Shown piece after piece: positions 55,499 to 63,645 of a DNA stretch of 64,000 bases. The translations under genes were made by a program, and so were the position numbers. The number at the start of each line of letters is the position of its first letter. Position 1 is the stretch's first letter. Source of the DNA: Streptomyces sp. CC208A (GTDB lineage Bacteria > Actinomycetota > Actinomycetes > Streptomycetales > Streptomycetaceae); assembly GCF_030010625.1 (NCBI RefSeq), contig NZ_JASCXN010000009.1, positions 124,001 to 188,000 of the forward strand, read 5' to 3'. The notes under the pieces were generated by a model. It saw only the letters and a list, made by a program, of their open reading frames with translations. It had not been told where the DNA came from and did not search any database.

Positions 55499-57265
55499 AT
55501 GAGTGACGAGAAGAACCCGAAGCCGGCGCTGACGCCCCAGGAGCAGGAACAGGCACAGGACAAGGCCGACATCCAGGCCGTCTACGGGGCGACGAACTTC
55601 CTGGAGAACCTGGACGAGATCCTTCCCTTCGGCCTCGGCCCCAAGGGAAGCGTCTTCGGCTCGACGTCCTTCGAGAACCACCGGCTCAACGCCATGCTCG
55701 ACCTCCTCGCCAGCGCCAACCCCGCCGACCTGGAGCACGCCGGCGAGGCCCTGGAAGAAGCGACGGTCTCCCTCAACGAGGCCGCGAAGGATCTGAACGC
55801 CTTCATCAGCGGCGTCAACTGGAAGGGCGAGGCCGCCACCGAGTTCCAGCGGTACGGCTCCGAGGTCGTCACCTATGCGTGGGACATCGGCAAGGTCGCC
55901 AACGCGGTCGGCGCCCAGATGAAGGTCGCCAGCACCGGCCTGACCTCGGTCCGCAACGCGGCGCCGCCGCGTGACACCCGGGTCGTCCAGAAGAAGCCCA
56001 CGGAATTCACGGAGCTGGAGAAGACCGAGAAGAAAGAGGAGTACCAGAAGGCCGTCCAGGTCGAGAAGGACCGCCAGGAGGCCATCAACCAGATGAACCG
56101 CCTGGCCTCGTTCTACGCGGTCTCGCAGAGCACCCTGGCGGGGCAGGAGCTGCCGAAGCCGCCGGAGTCGTACAAGGCGCCGGTGCCGAAGCCGAGCGGT
56201 AATCTCCTCGGAGGGCCGGAGACGGGCTCCAGTTCCTCCCCTTCGTCTTCCGCCTCCCGCGACGGTCTGTCGCGCGAGACACCTGGGCGCATCAGCATCG
56301 GCGAGGACCGCACCACCCAGACGGTGTCCCGCACCGGGCACGAACTTGACGGATCTCAGCCGATCCGGGAGCAGCCGTCGGGCACGGGTACGAAGGTCCA
56401 GATCGACACCGTGGCCACACCTCCGGCGCCCACCCTCACGACCACCGCGCCCACGCCGACCGCACCCACGGCCACCCCGACTCCGGCCGGCCCCGCCGTG
56501 CCTCCGCCGGTCACGCTCGGCACCCCGCCGCGTACCGGAGGCCCCAAGGTCACCGGGACGCCCGGTGGGCCGCGTACCGCCACCGGCCGGACCGTCGTGG
56601 GCCGTACGGGCGGACCGACGAGCTCGCCCGCCGTGGGCCGCTCCGGCGGGCCGAAGGGTGCCCCGGCCGTGGGCCGTACGGGTGGGCCCACGAGCTCGCC
56701 TGCGACGGGCCGCTCGGGTGGGCCCATGGGGCGAGCGAGCGGACCGACCGGCTCCCCGGCGACGGGCCGCTCCAGCGGCCCCATGGGCCGAGCGGGCGGG
56801 CCGTTGGCCACCGGCCAGTCCACACAGGCCGGACGCTCTACGCCGCAGATGGGGCGCGCCGGAGGCCCGGGGCAGGCCGGTGCCGGGCGTACGGGGCGGT
56901 CCAACCCCATCGTCGGCGGCACCCCGCAGCGCACCACAGCCGGAGGCACCGGGTCTCGGATCCCGAAGGGCACCGTCGTCGGCGGTGAAGGGACGGCTGC
57001 GGGCCGCACGGCGGCGGGACGCCCCAGCCAGGCCGGCGTGGTCGGCGCCAACAACGGCAAGGGGACCGCGCGTCCCACCGGCCGCGGCACCCCCAGCTCC
57101 AACGGCGTGGTCGGAAGCCCGCGTGGCATGGGCGGCCGTGGGAGCCAGCGTCCGAATCGCGACGAACAGGACCGCGACGGCTCTTCGCGCCCCGACTACC
57201 TGAAGGAAGACGAAGAGACCTGGACGAACCGCCGGCGCGGTGCCGTGCCGCCGGTGATCGACTAA
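55499..57265 (+). CDS. PPE-like/WXG-domain protein with long Gly/Pro/Arg-rich region, probable type VII substrate
   Basis: A 588-residue protein. The N-terminal 220 residues are helical with a WxG turn (W108-K109-G110 in GVNWKGEAATEF), like the PPE/EspB helical bundle. Residues about 230-540 are low-complexity Ser/Thr/Pro and then repeated TGRSGGP/VGRTGGP units. The end, RPDYLKEDEETW then VPPVID, is a tail I recall from many actinobacterial type VII substrates, and it contains a YxxxD motif (Y567-D571). It likely pairs with the 148-residue protein upstream and may be cut by one of the mycosins, in the way EspB is by MycP1; both points are inference. Confidence 0.8.
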   Translation: MSDEKNPKPALTPQEQEQAQDKADIQAVYGATNFLENLDEILPFGLGPKGSVFGSTSFENHRLNAMLDLLASANPADLEHAGEALEEATVSLNEAAKDLNAFISGVNWKGEAATEFQRYGSEVVTYAWDIGKVANAVGAQMKVASTGLTSVRNAAPPRDTRVVQKKPTEFTELEKTEKKEEYQKAVQVEKDRQEAINQMNRLASFYAVSQSTLAGQELPKPPESYKAPVPKPSGNLLGGPETGSSSSPSSSASRDGLSRETPGRISIGEDRTTQTVSRTGHELDGSQPIREQPSGTGTKVQIDTVATPPAPTLTTTAPTPTAPTATPTPAGPAVPPPVTLGTPPRTGGPKVTGTPGGPRTATGRTVVGRTGGPTSSPAVGRSGGPKGAPAVGRTGGPTSSPATGRSGGPMGRASGPTGSPATGRSSGPMGRAGGPLATGQSTQAGRSTPQMGRAGGPGQAGAGRTGRSNPIVGGTPQRTTAGGTGSRIPKGTVVGGEGTAAGRTAAGRPSQAGVVGANNGKGTARPTGRGTPSSNGVVGSPRGMGGRGSQRPNRDEQDRDGSSRPDYLKEDEETWTNRRRGAVPPVID

Positions 57266-57290
57266 CCCTGTGGAAGGCTCGGAAGTCAGG

Positions 57291-58574
57291 ATGACGGCAG
57301 GAATGATCGAGGGCGGCAGGCCCCGGCGGGCGTTGTTCGGCACCACGGCGGTGGCGGTGCTGACGACGGCTCTCGTCGGGGTCGCCCCGACGGCAGTCGC
57401 TGCCGATGCGCGGTCGCAGCAGTGGTACCTGGATGCCATGCACGTCGACAAGATCTGGCAGAAGGCGACCGGGAAAGGCATCAAGGTCGCCGTCATCGAC
57501 ACCGGTGTCGATCCGGACACCCCTGCGCTCAAGGGCAAGGTGCTGAAGGGCTGGGACGCGTCGGAGTCCAAGGGCGACGAGACCGACGACTACGACGGCC
57601 ACGGAACGTCCATCGCCGAGATCATCGTCGGATCGGGGGCGAACGGCAGCGTCCAGGGACTGGCGCCGGACGCCAAGGTGATTCCGTACCGCGTGAGCAA
57701 CACTGAGCGGCAGAACGAACAGGCCGTCAACGCCTTCGATATGGAGGAGGCGATCAAGGCGGCGGCCGACAGTGAGGCGCAGATCATCAACGTCTCCTTC
57801 GGTTCCGATTACTATGGCTCAAGCGAGCGTGAAGCGGTCAAGTACGCTCATGACAAAGGCAAGTTGGTCTTTGCCGCCGCGGGCAATAATGCGACCAAGG
57901 GCAACAAGGAGCAGTACCCGGCAAGCTATCCCGAAGCCATCGCCGTCGCGGCGACCGACCGGAACGGCAAGGTGGCCGACTACTCACAGCACGGCGAAAC
58001 CATCGACATCGCCGCACCGGGCAGTCAGCTTCCCGCATATTGCGACAAGAGCCTCACGAAGTACTGCCTGCGCGAAGGCACCAGTGCCGCCACCGCCATC
58101 GCCTCCGCCTCCGCCGCCCTCATCTGGTCCGCGCACCCCGATTGGACCGCGAACCAGGTCCTCCGCGTCATGTTCGAGTCGGCGGGCCGCGGAGACGGCT
58201 GGAAGCCGGGTACGGTCAGCAACTACGTCGGGTACGGCGTCGTCCGCCCGGGTGCCCACATCAACCGAGGCATCGGCAAGCCCGGCGACCCGAACATCAG
58301 CCCCTTGACCAACAAGCCCACCGGCGGTGCCGCCGGCGCTACCCCGTCGACGGCCCCCTCGACCACGGCATCCTCGGATACCTCGGCCACCCCCTCTGCA
58401 TCAGCTTCGCCACAAGCTCCGGAGAACAAGCCGACACCCGACACCGTTGTGGCAGGGTCCAGCGAGAGCACGGAGACCGGCGGCAGCCGAACAGTCGTCA
58501 TCATCGGCGCCGCAGCCGTGGCCGTCCTCGCCGTCGTGGGCTTCCTCATCGCGCGGCGACGGCGTACCGCCTGA
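57291..58574 (+). CDS. Second mycosin-like subtilase
   Basis: A 427-residue membrane-anchored subtilase. The signal peptide (ALFGTTAVAVLTTALVGVAPTAVAA) is followed by the S8 domain with D70 (VIDTGVD), H104 (DGHGTS) and S265 in EGTSAATAIASA. That serine region lacks the usual GTSxSAP proline. A Ser/Thr/Pro linker leads to a C-terminal membrane helix (TVVIIGAAAVAVLAVVGFLI) and RRRRTA. It differs clearly from the first mycosin, and part of the gene (about 57770-57910) is less GC-rich than its neighbours. ATG 57291 is chosen; GTG 57270 and ATG 57303 are alternatives. It may process the substrate encoded just upstream rather than serve the channel. Confidence 0.9.
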   Translation: MTAGMIEGGRPRRALFGTTAVAVLTTALVGVAPTAVAADARSQQWYLDAMHVDKIWQKATGKGIKVAVIDTGVDPDTPALKGKVLKGWDASESKGDETDDYDGHGTSIAEIIVGSGANGSVQGLAPDAKVIPYRVSNTERQNEQAVNAFDMEEAIKAAADSEAQIINVSFGSDYYGSSEREAVKYAHDKGKLVFAAAGNNATKGNKEQYPASYPEAIAVAATDRNGKVADYSQHGETIDIAAPGSQLPAYCDKSLTKYCLREGTSAATAIASASAALIWSAHPDWTANQVLRVMFESAGRGDGWKPGTVSNYVGYGVVRPGAHINRGIGKPGDPNISPLTNKPTGGAAGATPSTAPSTTASSDTSATPSASASPQAPENKPTPDTVVAGSSESTETGGSRTVVIIGAAAVAVLAVVGFLIARRRRTA

Positions 58575-58602
58575 CGCGCCCGCTCGCGCCACCCATACCG
58601 AA

Positions 58603-58630
58603 CCGCGTACGCGTGAACCCGCGTACGCGG
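58603..58630. repeat. Perfect 11-bp inverted repeat built of two CGCGTACGCG palindromes, upstream of esxB
   Basis: Arms 58603-58613 and 58620-58630 are exact complements with a 6-base loop, and each arm contains the self-complementary CGCGTACGCG. It lies between the second mycosin and the first WXG100 gene. It could be a 3' stabilising hairpin or attenuator for the upstream mRNA, or two operator copies 16 bp apart. Confidence 0.7.
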
Positions 58631-58665
58631 CCTCAACAAAGAACCCGAGAAAGGGAGAGCGACAC

Positions 58666-59028
58666 ATGTCAGTCTTGAAGGTTGGCGATCAGAGTCTCAA
58701 GGAATTCCAGGACGAGCTCACCCGCAAGTTCGACGACGTCAAGGCGCAGCTGCAGGCCCTCCACGGCGTCATCGACAGCCTCGAAGGCCGCTGGAAGGGC
58801 ATCGGCGCCGGCGCCTTCGACGTCAAGCAGAACGAGATCAACCGGGGCATGGTGCGGATCGCCAAGCTGATGCTCCACTTCCAGGAGGCCATCCAGGTCA
58901 CCCGGACGACCTCCAGCAACACCGACGACGAGGTCGAGGCGGCCCTGCGCGGCATCGACGTCACCGCGGGCTTCTCCGGCGACGCCGGTGCCGAGAAGGC
59001 GGCCCGTTCGGGCATCGCCGGCCTCTGA
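58666..59028 (+). CDS. esxB: WXG100 family protein (EsxB by position)
   Basis: A 120-residue ESAT-6-like protein: two helices joined by a WxG turn (W43-K44-G45 in GRWKGIGA). It is expected to form a secreted antiparallel dimer with the neighbouring 99-residue protein. ATG 58666 has AAAGGGAGAG upstream. The tail after the second helix is disordered (AGFSGDAGAEKAARSGIAGL) and has no Tyr, so no YxxxD/E motif. The name follows the esxB-esxA order reported for S. coelicolor. Confidence 0.9.
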   Translation: MSVLKVGDQSLKEFQDELTRKFDDVKAQLQALHGVIDSLEGRWKGIGAGAFDVKQNEINRGMVRIAKLMLHFQEAIQVTRTTSSNTDDEVEAALRGIDVTAGFSGDAGAEKAARSGIAGL

Positions 59029-59090
59029 CGTCCGCGTCGGAGCCACCGCACCACCCCACCTGAACGACACCACCGACCACCGGAGGGACC

Positions 59091-59390
59091 ATGGCCGCCA
59101 ACAACGACGGCATCATGCTCGTCACGTACGCCTCGCTCGATGAGGCGGCGAACACCATCGAGGCGCAGGCGAAGCGCCTGGACGCGGCTCTGGAGGACAT
59201 CCAGAAGAGGATCCGTCTGGTCTCCAACACCTGGGAGGGTGAGGCGAAGGCCGCCGCCGACGCCGCCCACACCAAGTGGGACCAGGAGACCCGCGCGATC
59301 CACACCGCCCTGCAGGGCATCTCCAGGGCCGTCCGCCAGGCCGCCCCGGCCTACCAGGCGGGCGACAAGCGCGCCGCAGGCTTCTTCTAA
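59091..59390 (+). CDS. esxA: WXG100 family protein (EsxA by position) with YxxxD export motif
   Basis: A 99-residue WXG100 protein with W48-E49-G50 in the hairpin turn. The C-terminus PAYQAGDKRAAGFF holds YxxxD (Y88-D92), the general type VII secretion signal. In mycobacteria that motif is carried by the EsxB/CFP-10 partner, so by signal this protein is the functional EsxB counterpart despite its second position. ATG 59091 follows GGAGGG. A terminator lies 22 bases after the stop. Confidence 0.92.
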   Translation: MAANNDGIMLVTYASLDEAANTIEAQAKRLDAALEDIQKRIRLVSNTWEGEAKAAADAAHTKWDQETRAIHTALQGISRAVRQAAPAYQAGDKRAAGFF

Positions 59391-59411
59391 ACCGAAGCCG
59401 CGCAACGGAGA

Positions 59412-59446
59412 ACAGGGTGGGCGTGCACGGGAGGCGCCCACCCTGT
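59412..59446. terminator. Bidirectional terminator between esxA and the convergent membrane-protein gene
   Basis: Perfect 12-bp arms ACAGGGTGGGCG (59412-59423) and CGCCCACCCTGT (59435-59446) with an 11-base loop. It lies between the stop codons of convergent genes. Confidence 0.85.
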
Positions 59447-59462
59447 CGCGCGTCCAGAGGCT

Positions 59463-59942
59463 TCAGCAGGATCCCTGCGACACCTGCACAGTCAGACGGA
59501 CGGTGATCCACTCTCCTCCGGTGGACGGCGGTTCGGGAGGGGAGAGACGCATGCAGTAGGTCTCGGAGGTGTCGGCCGTGCTGATCTCGAAGCTGTCCTC
59601 CGTCGGACTGGTCACCACGTCGGTGCCGTCACCGGTGCGCTTGACGTCGAGGAGGGGGTACCGGGGGCCGTGTCCCGTCGCCAGGACGGCATCCCTCACC
59701 AGGCTGCCGTACGGGCGCACCAGGCCCACTTTCTGCGGCTGGGCCTCCAGATCACGAGCGGCTTCGTGAACGGCGTCGCGCAGTTCCGCCTCGCTCCACT
59801 GGCTGTTGTCGGCCTCGTAGACGTAGAAGCCGATCAGTCCGACGGCGGTCGCGACCATCAACGCCCGTGCGATGGGGCTTCGCGTGTTGTAGACCCACCG
59901 GCCCTTCTGCACGAATATGGGCTCGCGGTCGCCCCACGTCAT
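59463..59942 (-). CDS. Single-pass membrane protein of unknown function
   Basis: A 159-residue protein with a short cytosolic start (MTWGDREPIFVQKGRWVYNT), one membrane helix (ALMVATAVGLIGFYVYEA) and an extracytoplasmic domain ending in Cys. I know no named family. Two cysteines (ETYCMRL and the final GSC) could pair. ATG 59942 has AAGGGGGAC upstream on the minus strand. It is the last gene of the minus-strand accessory set facing esxA, so a link to type VII secretion is plausible from position only. Confidence 0.8.
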   Translation of the reverse strand: MTWGDREPIFVQKGRWVYNTRSPIARALMVATAVGLIGFYVYEADNSQWSEAELRDAVHEAARDLEAQPQKVGLVRPYGSLVRDAVLATGHGPRYPLLDVKRTGDGTDVVTSPTEDSFEISTADTSETYCMRLSPPEPPSTGGEWITVRLTVQVSQGSC

Positions 59943-60010
59943 GATGTCCCCCTTGGAATCGGAGCTGCCGCCCCGGCGAATGAACGCCCAGGCACAGGTA
60001 CGTGTCGATG

Positions 60011-60218
60011 TCAGACCGCACAGTCCAGCGCCTTCTTCACATGAGGCACAAGGTCTACGGTGAAGGTCCGGAGGTTCTTGCGGCGTGCGGCGATATCGCC
60101 GTCGGCCTTCATACTGAGGGAGAACCAGTGTGAAGAGGTAGGCGGCGTCGGTGCCGGCGCACTCCATGCTGACCACGGCGGTACGGTCGCCCAGGCCGCT
60201 GAACGGCAGGTCTGCCAC
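60011..60218 (-). pseudogene. Frameshifted gene remnant between the lipoprotein and membrane-protein genes
   Basis: From GTG 60218 one frame reads VADLPFSGLGDRTAVVSMEC and AGTDAAYLF, protein-like, but then turns into Arg/Pro-rich noise. Near 60135 another frame takes over with SLSMKADGDIAARRKN and TFTVDLVPHVKKALDCAV, ending at TGA 60013-60011. Joined, the two halves look like one C-terminal domain of about 68 residues with no start region of its own. It begins 10 bases after the lipoprotein stop codon. Either a real frameshift has broken the gene or the sequence has an indel here. Confidence 0.55.
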
Positions 60219-60228
60219 TACTGCGGTG

Positions 60229-60765
60229 CTACTTCTGTACGCACTCGGGTGACTCCGACACGCCCTTCGCGTAGGCCCGGATCAGCTTCTCCATCACCGC
60301 CTCGTCGGGCCTGCCGTTGTTCGAGATGAAGATCTGGGCGAACAGCTCACCCTCGGTCTTGCGGATGGGGACGCTCGGGTCGGGGCAGGTGACGCGGCTG
60401 ACCCCGCCCTTGTCCGCGTACGTGTACGTCCCGTCCTCGCTCACGTGCTCGTCGAGCTTGACGCCCCATTGGGACCCGGCCACGTTCACCGTCCTCGTGC
60501 CCTTCTTCCACCAGGACCAGCCGGCGGTGAGGACGCTGGTGCCGTCCACCGAGACCGTGCAGTCCAGGTAGCCGTGTCCTGGCTTCCGTTCCTCCGCGAT
60601 TTTTTCGCCACTGGCCGGAAGCACCGGCGACAGCAGCTCTGCGGATACGGGTGTGCCGCACAGGGAGTCCGGGATGTCAAACGCTCGCTTCTCTTCCTTC
60701 GCCTGGGAGCACCCGGAGACGAGGAGGACGAGCGCGAGAGTAGCCGTGGCCTTTGCGTACTTCAT
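60229..60765 (-). CDS. Putative lipoprotein in the type VII accessory set
   Basis: A 178-residue exported lipoprotein: signal MKYAKATATLALVLLVSGC with lipobox LVSGC, then a mature domain with cysteines (DSLCGTP, YLDCTVS, RVTCPDP, SPECVQK) that could form two disulfides. No named family is recognised. ATG 60765 is chosen because it begins the signal peptide; the longer frame upstream has no signal. It lies downstream of the DUF6571-like gene on the same strand. Confidence 0.8.
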   Translation of the reverse strand: MKYAKATATLALVLLVSGCSQAKEEKRAFDIPDSLCGTPVSAELLSPVLPASGEKIAEERKPGHGYLDCTVSVDGTSVLTAGWSWWKKGTRTVNVAGSQWGVKLDEHVSEDGTYTYADKGGVSRVTCPDPSVPIRKTEGELFAQIFISNNGRPDEAVMEKLIRAYAKGVSESPECVQK

Positions 60766-60844
60766 CGCGTGCTTTCTGGTCTGGGGACAGGACAGGACAG
60801 GGCCGCGCCGGAGGCGGGGCGGCCCCACGGGCAGGGAGAAGGGA

Positions 60845-63112
60845 TCAGCCGGGCTGGATCTCGGTCTCCAGGTCGTCTGCCATGTGGCGAGCACTGCTCG
60901 AGGCGTCGTTGAAGCCGTTGGCGTTGCCGTACTTGACCCAGTCGGCCACCTGGTTCGCGTACGGAAGGCCGTGGGTCTTCGCCGCCTCCTGCGCCGCGAT
61001 CTGCGCCATGTCGACGTTCTTCTTCTTACTGTCCTGCCAGAGGTCTGCCGAGTCCTTGCCCGCGTCTTTCAGCACGTCTGTCTCGGACTGCTGGAAGATG
61101 TGCTCAAGCACCATGGAGCTGACCGTACCGGCGACACCGCTGGCCACCGCTCCGCCGACTGGGGTGGCGACGAAACTGACGCCTACGCCGATGCCCGTGC
61201 CGATCGCCCCGGACCAGGCGTTCTTCTGCTGTGCCACGGAGTCCGCGAAGTCCTTGGCCTCCTTGGCCGCCGGACCGATGATCGCCTCCTGGCGTCCGAC
61301 CGCCAAACTGCCACCAATCTCGGCCGACCGCCGTGAGATCTCCTCGATGGTGTCCTGCGGCGACTGCGGATACCGCTGGTCCTCCGGCGTGTTGGGGTTC
61401 AGGTGATAGTCCATCAGGCCGCCCAAGTACGCCGCCTGGCCGACCTCGACCGCCGCGTTGGCCTTGGGGTCCTGCCCCAGCGTGACCAGGAGGCGCGTGA
61501 CGTCCGAGTGATCCAGATCCGCCGGCGTACCCGCGATCGGGAACAACTTGTCGGTGTTGCCACGGCTGTCGTCGGACATCGCCCGGTTGATGTCCGGCAG
61601 GTACTCAGAGGTGATCTGCCCGATGCTGTCCGACATGTAGCTGTGCTTGGTCAGCCGCTCAGGATCGTCGGAGACCGACGCGACGATCCTCTGCATGAGC
61701 TCCGCCTGCTCCTTGCTGTGCGGCGGGGTCTCCTCCGTGGGCATCTGGCCGGCCGGGTGGCCGGTGGTGGCCGCCTCCAGGGCCATCGCCAGGTTGTTGC
61801 GGCCCTCGGTGCTGTTCTTGCCCTTGTCGTCCATCTCCTGGGGCCAGTCGCGCTCTTCGAAGAGGTAGTCGAAGTTGGTGAGGGCGCGCTTCTCCTTCTT
61901 CCCGTCCTCCTCCTTGAAGTCGTGGTCCTCGTCCTTCGTGACGAAGTCCGAGTTGAAGAAGTCCGTGGCCGCGTCGGGGCTGTTCGACAGTGCCGCCAGG
62001 AAGCCGGTCATGGGGTCGCTGCCGGAGTCGGTGCCCGTGTGGTTCAGATTCGGGTCTATGCCCATGTGCTGCCACATCATGGGGACGTGCTGCCCATTGT
62101 GCGTGTACTTCTTCTCGGCATCGATCAGTTTCGTGCCGTAGTCCTTGAGGAACTGGTCGTCGTAGTTGCCCCAGCGCATCAGGTTGCTCATCACCTGGAA
62201 GCCCTGGGTCACGCTGTTCTTGCCGACCGGCTGGTCGCCCAGGTTGACCATCTCGTACTTCCAGCGTGACATCTCGGGCGTGTCCGCCTGTGTGGCGGCG
62301 GCCAGGGTCAGGCTCAGGTTCTTCTGGAGCTCGCCGAACTGCTTGTGCCGATCGTGGTTCAGCTCGGGGTGCTCGTAGGGCTGGCTGAGGCCCGCCCAGA
62401 AGTCGAGGGTCTTCTTGGGGCCGAGCGTGGTGGCGAAGTGCTCGGCGAAGATCGGGTCGCCGGCGTACTTCTTCAGGCCCGCGTTGAGCGCGTCGAAGTC
62501 GGCCGTCGTCAGGTCCTCGGTCTTCTTGCCCGCGATGGCCGCCAGCTTCTCGGCCTCCTTGACGGCGGCCACCGCCGAGTCGCGGTCCTTGTACACCGCG
62601 TCGGAGAAGCCGTGGTCCGTCAGGTCGACGAGGGCCTTCAGCGCCGTGGCGGCACTGTTGTCGATCTCGGTGGCCGTGTTCAGGATGCCCTGGAGTTCGT
62701 CGCGCAGCGCGTCGACGTCGCTCTGGCCGTTCGGCGCTTTCTTGTCGGGGTTCTCGCTGACTGTGAACCCCCCGCCGTTCACGGTGACGGTGAGGTTCTT
62801 GCCCCGGCCGCGTTCGATCGCGTCCTTGAGGAGGCGCTGCTGCGCCTTCAGTTCGTCCCGGGTGTCCCGCATGATGTCCCGGATCGACGTCGCCTGGGTG
62901 ACCGCGTCACCGAACTCGCCGGCGGTCTTGCCCACGAACTCGCGTGAGATGACCGCGTTGTCACCGGCCCAGTCGGCCGTGAGGGCCTTCTTGTGCAGTC
63001 CGTCGTGCGCGTCCTTCTTCAGGACCTGCAGTTTGGTCAGCATGCTCGTCCAGTCGCCGACCGTGTCGTCGAGCAGCTTGAAGTTCGCCGAATGAAGGGC
63101 TTCGAAGTCCAT
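60845..63112 (-). CDS. Large DUF6571-like protein, predicted type VII secretion substrate or partner
   Basis: A 755-residue mostly helical protein. The N-terminal 120 residues resemble a WXG100-like bundle with W48-A49-G50 (TADWAGDNA). A long acidic middle domain follows (TLGPKKTLDFWAGLSQP, TNFDYLFEERDWPQEM, SYMSDSIGQITSEYLPDINRAM). Near the C-terminus a glycine-rich hydrophobic stretch (GAIGTGIGVGVSFVATPVG) could insert in a membrane. I recall such proteins in Streptomyces as DUF6571 family, next to a small WXG-like protein exactly as here. ATG 63112 has GGGAAC upstream. No toxin domain is visible, so effector function is only a guess. Confidence 0.8.
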   Translation of the reverse strand: MDFEALHSANFKLLDDTVGDWTSMLTKLQVLKKDAHDGLHKKALTADWAGDNAVISREFVGKTAGEFGDAVTQATSIRDIMRDTRDELKAQQRLLKDAIERGRGKNLTVTVNGGGFTVSENPDKKAPNGQSDVDALRDELQGILNTATEIDNSAATALKALVDLTDHGFSDAVYKDRDSAVAAVKEAEKLAAIAGKKTEDLTTADFDALNAGLKKYAGDPIFAEHFATTLGPKKTLDFWAGLSQPYEHPELNHDRHKQFGELQKNLSLTLAAATQADTPEMSRWKYEMVNLGDQPVGKNSVTQGFQVMSNLMRWGNYDDQFLKDYGTKLIDAEKKYTHNGQHVPMMWQHMGIDPNLNHTGTDSGSDPMTGFLAALSNSPDAATDFFNSDFVTKDEDHDFKEEDGKKEKRALTNFDYLFEERDWPQEMDDKGKNSTEGRNNLAMALEAATTGHPAGQMPTEETPPHSKEQAELMQRIVASVSDDPERLTKHSYMSDSIGQITSEYLPDINRAMSDDSRGNTDKLFPIAGTPADLDHSDVTRLLVTLGQDPKANAAVEVGQAAYLGGLMDYHLNPNTPEDQRYPQSPQDTIEEISRRSAEIGGSLAVGRQEAIIGPAAKEAKDFADSVAQQKNAWSGAIGTGIGVGVSFVATPVGGAVASGVAGTVSSMVLEHIFQQSETDVLKDAGKDSADLWQDSKKKNVDMAQIAAQEAAKTHGLPYANQVADWVKYGNANGFNDASSSARHMADDLETEIQPG

Positions 63113-63142
63113 CAGATGTTCCCTGTTCCCTGTTCCCCGTCC

Positions 63143-63643
63143 TCAGTCCTTCTTGTCCTTCGGGTCCGGCTTGTAGATCTCGTTCGGCTTCCCGGCCTTT
63201 GCCCAGTCGTCGTCGAAACCGGCGTCGAGGGTCTGGATGCTGCTCACGTGCCGCTCGATGAAGATCTCGTCACCGGCGTGCGCGTTCTGCGTGAAGTCCA
63301 TGTGGTTGGAGATCAGCGCACAGGCGTCCATCACCGATCCCAGCTGCTTGTCCCACCGCAGCGACACGTGCGACAGCGCCCCGCCGAGCGCGAAGCCCTG
63401 ACCGCTGAGGTCGGACGCCGCCGAGTCCGTGGAAGTGACACGGGCCTCCTTCCACAGCCGGTTGTACAGCTTGAACGCCTCGTCCCCGATCGCGGCCAGA
63501 TCCTGCTGGTCGACCTTGAGGAAACCGCCCGCCGCGCTGCCGGCGTTCGGCCTGTCCTCGGGCGGCAGCCCGTTCAACTGCATCCGCGCCGAACTCCGCT
63601 CGGCCGCCGAGGACTTCAGCTGCTCCCACTCGTCCCATGCCAT
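63143..63643 (-). CDS. WXG-like small partner of the DUF6571-like protein
   Basis: A 166-residue helical protein beginning MAWDEWEQLKSSAAERSS, with a central bundle (DQQDLAAIGDEAFKLYNRL, LSHVSLRWDKQLGSVMDACALISNHMDF) and a charged tail. I recall the same opening and the ISNHxD segment in many streptomycete proteins encoded beside DUF6571 genes. It probably forms a complex with the 755-residue protein (30-base gap). ATG 63643 follows GGGGAG (63655-63660); GTG 63652 is an alternative. The frame stays open upstream to the window edge, so a larger fused product cannot be excluded. Confidence 0.75.
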   Translation of the reverse strand: MAWDEWEQLKSSAAERSSARMQLNGLPPEDRPNAGSAAGGFLKVDQQDLAAIGDEAFKLYNRLWKEARVTSTDSAASDLSGQGFALGGALSHVSLRWDKQLGSVMDACALISNHMDFTQNAHAGDEIFIERHVSSIQTLDAGFDDDWAKAGKPNEIYKPDPKDKKD

Positions 63644-63645
63644 GG

